From Cyclostephanos tholiformis (Eukaryota > Bacillariophyta > Thalassiosirophyceae > Thalassiosirales > Thalassiosiraceae), in contig JALLPB010001080.1 in NCBI GenBank assembly GCA_036939975.1, positions 1 to 11,305 of the forward strand: DNA of 11,305 nt, given 5' to 3'. Below, piece after piece: positions 1 to 7,405 of this stretch. The position numbers were made by a program, and so were the translations under genes. A model generated the notes under the pieces. The model was given only the letters and a program-made list of their open reading frames with translations. It was not told where the DNA came from and made no database searches. How positions within the stretch are numbered: the first letter of the stretch is position 1; each line of letters starts with the position of its first letter.

Positions 1-255
1 TTTAGAATTGCACTCCCTACTCATCGTGCTGCATCTCTAGTTTGGAGAAGGGGCCCATGGCAATCTCACTGCCACCAGATCAGTCATGCGTTGATGTGGA
101 GCAGGGTTCACAATCCGCTGCTCAACTTCTCTCAAAGGGCGGAGGTTCTTGATGAGCATGGAGCACCTGACACACTCGCCAAGACGATGGGGTGCAATTG
201 TGTCAAGTTCCATCTGTCAGAATTATGGATTCTGGGGAGAACACATTTTCTATGA
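1..255 (+). other. Unassigned open frame entering from the left edge
   Basis: Frame 1 is open from the first base for 84 codons and stops at TGA 253-255. The translation has mixed composition (for example RVHNPLLNFSQRAEVLDEHG) and is not a simple repeat. I recognise no family. It could be the 3' end of a gene, or a decayed transposon fragment, lying to the left; it could equally be a chance open frame in DNA of moderate GC. The other strand offers only shorter open stretches here. No splice site or start can be assigned because the 5' part is missing. Confidence 0.2.
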
Positions 256-464
256 TACGGCAATAGTATTCCTACGTTAAAATTTGGCGATTTGGTGGCC
301 AACAACCCACAACTGACATGTGACGATGATGAAAAATTGTCGTAGTAGCTCGGCTCAATGCAAAAATAACCATGATAACATTGGTTTGCTCATGCTGCTG
401 CTCATTCGGGGCAACTAGAAGCCATGGGCTACAGGGGGCTACCCTGGGCGCCGAAGGAGCCCCA

Positions 465-487
465 GCGGATAATGCCGCAATATCCGC
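465..487. repeat. Short inverted repeat, 7-bp arms
   Basis: GCGGATA at 465-471 and TATCCGC at 481-487 are perfect inverted copies separated by 9 bases. This could be a protein-binding dyad or a small hairpin. It is short enough to be fortuitous, but it sits within 30 bases of two further palindromes. Confidence 0.35.
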
Positions 488-497
488 CAGACGCATC

Positions 498-531
498 GGC
501 TGAATTCAGTCTCATTGACTGAATTCAGTCA
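498..531. repeat. Duplicated EcoRI-centred palindrome
   Basis: TGACTGAATTCAGTCA at 516-531 is a perfect 16-base palindrome. A near copy, GGCTGAATTCAGTC at 498-511, lies just upstream and matches 13 of 14 bases, so the same dyad occurs twice within 34 bases. A TGACTC motif, like a bZIP half site, follows at 534-539. Paired identical dyads upstream of a gene suggest a binding site for a dimeric factor, but no function can be assigned from sequence. Confidence 0.4.
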
Positions 532-560
532 GAGTGACTCCCGCACCGGTTAACGAACTG

Positions 561-580
561 GACGTCGCCAATTAATTGGC
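561..580. promoter_or_regulatory. CRE-like core and paired CCAAT palindrome
   Basis: GACGTC (561-566) is the core of CRE/bZIP sites. It abuts GCCAATTAATTGGC (567-580), a perfect 14-base palindrome that presents CCAAT on both strands (568-572 forward, 575-579 reverse). CCAAT boxes are bound by NF-Y-type complexes in eukaryotes. The site lies about 125 bases upstream of the start codon at 704, a plausible promoter distance. Function is inferred. Confidence 0.4.
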
Positions 581-703
581 CCTTCTTCTCTCCTCTCGTC
601 CTCTACCATACCGTATCGTACTTTTAACCCCCTCTCGTTCGTACATGGCTACGACGACCTAGGAATAATAACAAGAAGCAACTAACAACAATAACAATTA
701 ATA

Positions 704-3090
704 ATGTCCATCCTGCTCGAAACGACGTTCGGCGATCTGATCATCGACCTCGATGTGGACGGATCGCCGGCACTGTGTAAGAATATACTCAAATTGGTCA
801 AGGCGAGGTACTACACGAACACGCTAATATATAACGTCGTTCCGGGGAAGTACTGTCAGATGGGTGGTGAGTTTTCCCTAGTACATTTGGTTTCGTTGTA
901 TCTAACAAGCGTTGGCATCGTTCTTCGCTGTTTGTCGCTCTTTTATTTTGATATATCCCCCCCCCCCCCCCCCCCGCCGCCGCCTCCTCCTCCCTCCCAC
1001 CTGACCCACCGCCGCCCCGCCCATCTTGGACGTTATATGCACTATTCTTACCCCCCCCCATCACAGATCCCCGCGGCGATGGCACGGGCGGCTGTTCCAT
1101 CTACGGCCTCATCGATTCGTCGTCGTCATCGTCCGCCGACGGCGACGGCGACGTCATGTCCAGTCGACGTCGATTCCTGCGCAGCGTCGGCCGCGCGGTG
1201 TCATCGAACGAGCTCGGTCGTCGAGGCGTGGTCGTCGCCACGGAGATTGGGAACGTGCCCGATACGATCGGTTCCCAATTCCTGATCACGCTGGGGGGGG
1301 ATACGATCAACGACGGCCTCGACGGTAATGATAACGACGGCGGGGATAATGATCACGACGATCACGACGACGACCGCTCCGACGAACGGAGGAAGCGTCC
1401 GAGGTACGTATCGTTGGGCAAAGTCGTCGAGGACGAATCGGGGGCACTCTCGAAGCTCGATCGATCGTACTGCGACGACGACGGCAGGCCGTACGCGGAC
1501 GTTCGCATCGTGCGCGCTTTGGTCGTACACGATCCGTACGACGATCCGTCGGGCATGGACGACCTCCTGATCAGGAGGGGCGTGACGGTGGCGGCGAATA
1601 CTACCACTACCACTATTACTACTACTACCACCACCACGACGAACGACGTCGACGACGACATAGCGCGCGATGACGACGACGACCTGGGGGATGGATGTAT
1701 CCTCGCGCATTCCTCGCCGACCTACGATCGTCCGCCAGAGGAGGTCGTGCCGGTTCGCATACCCGCCGACGATGCGACGTTGTTCGCGACGGCGGGATGG
1801 GACGATGACGCGAGGGACGACGACGACGACGTGGAGAACGAGGATGAACGACGGATAAGGATCGAACTACAAGAACGACAGGAGGAGGAATATCGACGAA
1901 GGCAGGACGATAGTCGCGCGGTCGTGCTCGAGATGCTCGGTGATCGTCCATCCGCCGAGATCATGGCCCCCGAGGACGTGTTATTCGTTTGCAAGCTCAA
2001 TCCGCTGACCACGGACGACGACCTCGAATTGATATTCGCTCGATTCGATCCGAACGCGAGGGCGGAGATTATACGTGATCCTGACACCGGCGCCAGTCTG
2101 CAATATGCGTTCATCGAATTCACGTCGAAGGAGGCGTGCAATGAGGCATATCTGAAGATGAATAACGCATTGGTAGACGATCGGAGGATACGAGTCGATT
2201 TCAGTCAATCGGTATCGAAGGTATGGGATCGCTATAACAGGAGGTACAGGATGGGCGATCGGGGCGGCGGGATCGACAGGGGATTCGTGGACGGCGGCGA
2301 TGGGGGCGTTAGGGGCGGACGAGGGAGGGGCGGACGAGGGCGAGGGCCGGGACCGGGACGCGGATACGGTGGGAGGGCCGGACGTCAATCGTTAGACGAG
2401 CCGTGCCATCGCCCGCGGCCGGAGGGTTGGCACCGCGAGGATCATCGAACCGCGGATATTGAGCACGATGGGAGAGGAAATCGGTCGAGCCACCACCCTC
2501 CCGATGATAGGCACGGGCAGGATCATCCTGTTGCGACGGCGCTCGATGAGCGAGGAGAGGAGGGCTCCGTATATGACGGCTTCGGCAGGACAGCGCGCCG
2601 TTCGGATCGTCGCGACGATGGCGAAATCCAGAATCGCCATCCTCACGACAACGAAGACGGTCGAAGTCGAAGAGAGACTCGGAGTAGGAGTCGGAGTCGG
2701 AGTCGAGATGCTGTCAAGGGGGAGAGAGGACGACGAAGCGGGAGCGGCAGCAGGCGCGATAAACCCGGCTTCTCCCGTAGGAGTCGATCTCGGAGCGTCG
2801 ATTGTTCGTCTGACGGCAGTCGTCGTAGGAGGAAGAATCATCGCAGCAAACACTCTCGCTACAATGACCGCAGTCGAAGCCGCGACCGAGAGAGGACACG
2901 GAAGAGAGGGCGCCGCCACCGCCGTCATCATCGTCGGCGCGATGACTCATCAGAGGAGGGAGAGAAAGTTAGGCACGGCGACAGACGCCATCGCCGGTGT
3001 GATGAATCCTCCCAGGAAAACGATGAAAAACGACATCGTCGTCGCGGAAGTGACGACGTTCATCGCCGTAGACGATCTGGGTCGAGGTAG
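704..3090 (+). CDS. PPIL4: PPIL4/CYP59-type cyclophilin with RRM and RS-rich tail (join 704-866, 1067-3090)
   Basis: The spliced product is 728 residues. Exon 1 (MSILLETTFGDLIIDL...) and the start of exon 2 join in phase 1 to read GDPRGDGTGGCSIYG, the expected cyclophilin segment. GSQFLIT follows at about 123-129. An acidic D/N-rich insert (about 139-162) splits the fold after LDG. The PPIL4 signature ALVVHDPYDDP follows at about 205. A Thr run (233-246) and acidic linkers lead to an RRM at about 359-437, with RNP2 LFVCKL (360-365), RNP1 LQYAFIEF (399-406) and RVDFSQSV. Then come an RGG/Gly-Arg segment (about 453-494) and an RS/RD/H-rich tail (about 589-728). Family members are nuclear and link pre-mRNA processing with transcription. 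The CypA catalytic Arg is Asn here (NVVPGKYCQ), as in human PPIL4, so isomerase activity is doubtful. The CYP59 zinc knuckle is not seen. ATG 704 follows an A-rich leader and aligns with the family N-terminus. Confidence 0.9.
867..1066 (+). other. Intron of the PPIL4-like gene, with a 19-C run
   Basis: The donor GTGAGT at 867 and acceptor CACAG ending at 1066 restore the cyclophilin reading frame in phase 1 (G|AT, Asp55). The 200-base intron contains an uninterrupted run of about 19 C (957-975) followed by CCGCCGCCTCC-type pyrimidines, and a second C run at 1051-1059 close to the acceptor. It has no stop in the exon 1 frame, so retention would give a proline run and then a premature stop at 1283-1285. 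It is about twice as long as the other introns in the window. Confidence 0.85.
1600..1641 (+). repeat. ACN triplet tract coding for poly-Thr
   Basis: Fourteen codons, nearly all ACT/ACC/ACG with one ATT, encode a Thr run (residues 233-246) between the cyclophilin and RRM parts of the PPIL4-like protein. It is followed directly by a GAC-rich stretch coding for Asp runs (to about 1685, and again at 1801-1830). It behaves as a coding microsatellite in a disordered linker and creates long spurious open frames on the opposite strand. Confidence 0.75.
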
Positions 3091-3251
3091 TTAAAGCGCG
3101 CGTGTAATGGAGTATATGGCGATCAGGCAAGAGGCCCTGTCAACTTAGAATCTCCAAGATACCTGTGATAATTTCTAGCTATCAAGATTCAATCTTGCAT
3201 CGTTACAATTTGTTATGATTAGTTCCGCATTTCATTCCATCCTCTTGATCT
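3091..3251. other. Tail-to-tail intergenic region between PPIL4-like and GH36 genes
   Basis: This 161-base AT-richer gap separates two convergent stop codons (TAG 3088-3090 and, on the minus strand, TAG 3254-3252). Both 3' UTRs must end within or overlap across it. It contains an interrupted palindrome, CAAGATT-C-AATCTTG (3183-3197). No clear AATAAA signal is visible on either strand. Confidence 0.6.
3183..3197. repeat. 15-base interrupted palindrome between convergent genes
   Basis: CAAGATT (3183-3189) and AATCTTG (3191-3197) are perfect inverted arms around one C. The element sits near the middle of the shared 3' region. The loop is too small to form a hairpin without opening the stem, so it is recorded as a symmetrical site rather than a terminator. 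Confidence 0.35.
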
Positions 3252-6200
3252 CTACCAAAGAATCGATACCAATCCATCCTCGTGTGGACCGGTTTCAATA
3301 TACACTCGCAGGACTCGACCACTAAAATTTTCCCCCATCGACGGTCTCGCCACAATCTCAACAAGGCCGGGCTTGCCATTGACAGTAACAGCGGCCCTGT
3401 TCAGTCCATCTCTCTCGGGAAGGTACAAAAATATTGAGCCCTGTCTTTTATAATCATTCCTCAAGCAAATCCTAACGTGGCGGTCGCTCCAGTGAAATGA
3501 ATTAACTTCAAAGCCACAACTGAAATGCAAATCACTACCTATGTACTGCGGACGAGTTGGTTCGGCAGGCTTAATGTGAAATATTTCGGTCGCGTGGGGC
3601 TTGAGCTTTTTTACGAGAGGAGCGTTATCCAGTAGCGTCTACACATAATATGCGGTGAGAGGTTAAGAGAGAAATTAAACTACGTCGAGGCAAATGAAAC
3701 AAATGCGCATGCGGAGGACCGAATCTTACCTGATGTGGTATCCACACGTACTCAGATGACCAGAATGAAAAGAAATGGAATCCATGCTCCGACATTTCTC
3801 TGGGGGATGAAATATCGTCGGCTAAGGATCGAAGACTTCGCGGAGCCCCTGTCGCAGCAAAATCATCAATACTGTGAGCGACGAGTGCACTGAAGGAAAC
3901 ACTCAGCGTTGCTGTGTGTTCGAGCCAGTTACTAAGCGAGACAACGGTCCACGAACCAAGCCCCGATGCCACTTTGATGCAACTGCGTTCTCGGCTGTAA
4001 GGGTCAACATCCATATCCCCTGGCGAGTGTATGAATTCGCATTCGATCTTGGACGCTTGCTGACTTAGAATTTTTTTAGGATACGTAATCTCTATTGATT
4101 CAGGGTGACATAAGTCTTCTGATTTAGACTTTGCTGTGCCGTTTGTTGGTGCAGTCTTCTCTGTGCACCAAAGCCTGAGAACCGATGGCATTCCAGAATT
4201 CATTGTGCTATGCAAATCCAATGGAACCGCGGTGACACTTGTCAGCGGAAAAATACGCTGAGCGATCCTCAATCTAGACTCGCTTACTTTCTCCATATCA
4301 TCTGACAACAGAAACATGCCGCCAGTCATCGCTACTACTGAGGCTGCACTGACAACCTCATCGTTTGTGAGCTTGGTTGATTCGCCAAGAAGAATGCAGT
4401 CGGGGTCATTATGCCACCAACGATGGCCGAAAGGGCTTCTTGACATGGTGTTTCGGAGCATCCCTCGCAATGCCGGCAAAGTCCCATTGTCTGAGTTTTT
4501 GTGTATGACCGGAGAAGATAAAGTGGGCCGTTAGTTGTGTTGGTAAGCAATTCATAGAGAAATAATACGGAGATATTGTTGCTCACCCCAATGCGGAAAA
4601 GGAAAAGGTGGAACAAAAGTAGGGCCGGTATCGCAGCTAACTCGCATTCCATCAACAAAGCCAACAGCCGATCCGATAGGACATCCACATCCAATGATAA
4701 ACGTGTCTTTCCCCGCTGCTGCTCGGATGGTGCGCATGCCTAAATACATTGCCTCCGCCCGACTTATGGAAGGATTGTATTTTCCATTTCCTGAGAGACA
4801 TGATGCATACAGGAAGTCAAGCTTTAGCACATCAAATCCCCATTCATCAACAGCTCGACGAATAGTGTCATAGACATGTTTTAAGACTGCAGGATTGCTT
4901 GCATCTAAGCCATAGAAGAACTTGCCGCAATTCGCAGAATTGGCATGTCGGCCCATGTCATTACGAATGATCCATTCTGGATGTTCTTTCGCCAGAGTCG
5001 AAAATTTATCGCACGCAAATGGTGCGAGCCATACTCCTGGCTTCATGCCCTTAGCGCGTATAGCATCAGAAAGGACTCTCATGCCACCGTCTCTAACAAA
5101 CTTCCCAGGCTTTAGTGAATTCCAATCACCCCATGCAGTCATGTAGCCATCATCAATGAGACAAACGTTAAAACCGAGGGTAGTCATTGAATTCTCTAAA
5201 ATATCAGCGTTCTTGGACAAACTCGCGTGACTTATGTCATCATAATAATGATACCATGAACACCATCCGCAGGTGAGACCCTTTTCCATTGGACGTGCTT
5301 CGTTGTGATCCCCAACGGCATGTACGTAATACACCATCGCCTCCTCATCGTATGTATTCCTGTCGACTATCTGGCAATACGCCCAATCGCTTGTGATGCT
5401 TCGGTTAGCTACTACGCCCTCATGACAAGAGTACAAACAGAAGCGACGAAGGTATTTGTCCAACAAGACTGATCCAAATTGCTCCCGTTGAGCTAGAAAT
5501 CCAATAATGACAGCGGGGCCACCTTCTTCATCAAGGACGATGCGTTCATCGTCATGTTGCGATGATGCAATGCCATTAGAGCTGATGCATGCAAACATGT
5601 CCGACTTGTAAAAGGCATTTCCTTCGTTCAGATTATCGTCTCCGATATCATATTCGTCATCAATTATTTGTATTTTCAGATTTTTACCCCAGTAGTCAAT
5701 TCCATTAGCATAATCCTCAGACAATACTACCCCGCCGTGATTGAATGCTTTGCTAAGTACATTGGGCATGGCGCTTTTAGGCTGCACTTTTCCTTGGACA
5801 ACGCTTCCTGAGAAAGACCAGCTTTGATATCCATGAATATAAACATTGGTTGGTTTTTCATGGTAAGAGGATGATGACCCAACTTCTTTTCCACCTTGAT
5901 GCAAATGCAACGCGCCATCCATCAACATAAAAGAATCTACGGCGACGAGAGAATTTGGCGGATGTTCTACCTTCCATAATAAAGGAGGACATTTGTGTAC
6001 AGCTCTGTCTCGCTGTGTGTCGTCATTTCCCCCTTGGTATGGAATAGCGAACGTGAGAACAGGCCCCCAATGTTTCGATTCCTGATCGACTCTTACAGTG
6101 CTATCTGAGTCCTGATTTATCCACGGGGGAGGAGGAAGACTATCCCATTTTTTCAGATCAGGCAGATCATAATCGCTACTTAAGACACTAACATCCCGCA

Positions 6201-7041
6201 AGTCCTTTTCTGTGCTGTTGGAACCGAACTTAGATCGTAGGTAGATTCTCAAGGCATTGCAGTTTCCAATACCCTGAATCCACACTCCGCTACCGGGGGA
6301 ATCCGTCTGTTGGGACGCCGACGCTGTAGTAGCAGCAGACGAAGATACACCTATGGGCTCGATCCGAATAATGTCATCTACCGTATAGTTCACCGTCACT
6401 CGATGAATTGGATTTGGCGCTCCCGTGATACGCCTCTTAATTTCCCCCCATCGAATTCGACATCGTTTTTGCCGCCGTGTCTTCGTGCGTCCGCCGCGAC
6501 CAATGGCTATCGAACGACACTTCCCGCAGACGCATGCTGCCCCCTTCTCCATACACCAGCCGACGGATTTGTGCCAATAATCTCTCGACTTGGAAATATT
6601 CGTGTAAGATGGGTACGCTTCGTGGACAGGTCGGTAGGTCACAGAAAGGAGCTTGGAGGAGGTTACGTTCCACTGTGACGGGGACGCTTGGGAAGAGAAG
6701 GACCAGCTCCACTTCTTTGATCGGTTTTGTCCTACGCTTATTTTATTACTCGAATCCTTGGCAACCGACGCTGCCGGGTCATCGCCACCCGACAATGATG
6801 CCACGGACACGCCATGGGGGCATAGCTCGGCAAGGTAGAGCGATGATGATAGAGGAGGGAGGGGAGAGTATAGGGGACCGTAATCTTTTCCGGCCGGCGA
6901 AAGATTCTTCGGCAACAATTGCACGCCCTCCAAGTCGAAGTTGTCGCTGCCCCGGGATTCTGAGCTGTCGTTGATATTGGGGTTTGGAACATTTAAACGG
7001 AATGTCCACCCAGGATAATCGTCAGTTTTATCTGCTGTCAT
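3252..7041 (-). CDS. Glycoside hydrolase family 36 enzyme, alpha-galactosidase/raffinose-synthase superfamily (join 7041-4587, 4490-3730, 3638-3252)
   Basis: The spliced product is 1200 residues. The GH36 part starts near residue 320: a beta-rich N-domain with HGYQSWS (about 404-410), then a TIM barrel with GWCSWYHYYDD (from 592) and LIDDGY (628-633). VLKLDFLY carries the expected nucleophile Asp742, and MRVSCDTGP the expected acid/base Asp804. The barrel continues across intron 1 into HWGDNGTLPALRGMLRN and WWHNDPDC (843-850), and GSDLHFSCG (1106-1114) lies in the C-terminal beta domain. The DPDC and KLDF(L/Y) forms resemble bacterial/archaeal GH36 alpha-galactosidases more than plant raffinose synthases. 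Substrate (melibiose/raffinose-type galactosides or an algal glycan) is not decidable. There is no signal peptide, so it is probably intracellular. The first roughly 320 residues are extra to the family and hold a Cys cluster (163, 170, 172, 175) followed by a basic stretch. The start is the ATG at 7041-7039, the first of the open frame. Confidence 0.88.
3639..3729 (-). other. Intron 2 of the GH36 gene
   Basis: The donor CAG|GTAAGA (intron from 3729) and acceptor GTGTAG (ending 3639) define a 91-base phase-0 intron. The joined protein reads VWIPHQ-TLLDNAP and leads into the GSDLHFSCG motif of the C-terminal GH36 domain. Upstream of the acceptor the exon 3 frame meets a stop (TAG at the acceptor), which supports the boundary. 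Confidence 0.82.
4491..4586 (-). other. Intron 1 of the GH36 gene
   Basis: The minus-strand donor GTGAGC (from 4586) and acceptor ACTCAG (ending 4491) give a 96-base phase-1 intron. Splicing joins FPFPHWG to DNGTLPALRGM across Asp819 (G|AC), keeping conserved GH36 barrel sequence in frame. Reading through would add a short tail and stop at 4552. Confidence 0.85.
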
Positions 7042-7405
7042 TTCACTGTCATCCGAAGATACGCCATCCAGCTCTATCGCCGCCCTCTCTTGTCTCTAGC
7101 TCTAGAGAGCGGTAGCTGGATGCCGCGATAAGTTATGTTAGCGTCTGGGGTTCTGTTTTATTGGGGTCGGAGTCGGTGGTACGATACAGCGTCAGCGTCT
7201 CTGATGGCGGGTGGTGGCCTCGGGCGTGGGTACTTGTGGGTGCGAGAGACTTGATGCTAGTACAAAGTAGAGTATTACCGTCTCTATGGTATCTATGGAG
7301 TTAGTGTACTTACCTGATCGAGTTTGAAATTATTATTTGAATTGCTGATTTTTTCACCAGGATTGCGATTTTGCGATTTGTTAATCTTGAGAGCGCTATC
7401 AAGTC
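7042..7405. promoter_or_regulatory. Divergent promoter region between GH36 and PH-domain genes
   Basis: These 364 bases separate two head-to-head start codons (7041 on the minus strand, 7406 on the plus strand) and must hold both promoters and leaders. Visible elements are an inverted CCAAT (ATTGG, 7160-7164), GTCGG-rich repeats around 7166-7178, and a perfect 8-base tandem TTGCGATT at 7363-7378 just before the plus-strand gene. No TATA box is obvious. Open frames crossing the region show no family signal. Confidence 0.5.

Larger units (their letters stand above)
256..703. promoter_or_regulatory. Non-coding upstream region of the PPIL4-like gene
   Basis: No convincing gene lies here. A 74-codon minus-strand open frame (272-496) shows no family signal and is treated as chance. 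The right half probably holds the promoter and 5' leader of the cyclophilin gene: a cluster of palindromes at 465-580, a CRE-like GACGTC at 561-566, a paired CCAAT motif at 568-579, then a pyrimidine-rich stretch and an A/AAC-rich leader directly before ATG 704. A-rich context before the start is usual for eukaryotic start codons. No clear TATA box is seen. Confidence 0.45.

Noticed and set aside
100..120. tRNA B-box-like GGTTCACAATCC
   Set aside because: It has one base too many for a TpsiC loop, no matching A box upstream and no acceptor stem. It is not a tRNA.
272..496. 74-codon minus-strand open frame
   Set aside because: No family signal and no splice partners, and it lies over the palindrome-rich upstream region. 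Its length is expected by chance.
1101..2141. Several long minus-strand and alternative-frame open frames over the PPIL4-like gene
   Set aside because: They are by-products of GAC/GTC and ACN triplet tracts, which leave few stops in other frames. Their translations are low-complexity, while the chosen frame carries the cyclophilin and RRM motifs.
2392..3094. Long alternative-frame open frames (179 codons on minus, 211 codons on plus) over the RS-rich tail
   Set aside because: Arg/Ser/Gly-rich coding sequence often leaves other frames open. Neither has family motifs, and the RS-type repeats in the chosen frame fit PPIL4/CYP59 tails.
3183..3197. Transcription terminator hairpin
   Set aside because: The window is eukaryotic, where intrinsic terminators are not used. 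The single-base spacer also leaves no stable loop, so it is recorded only as a palindrome.
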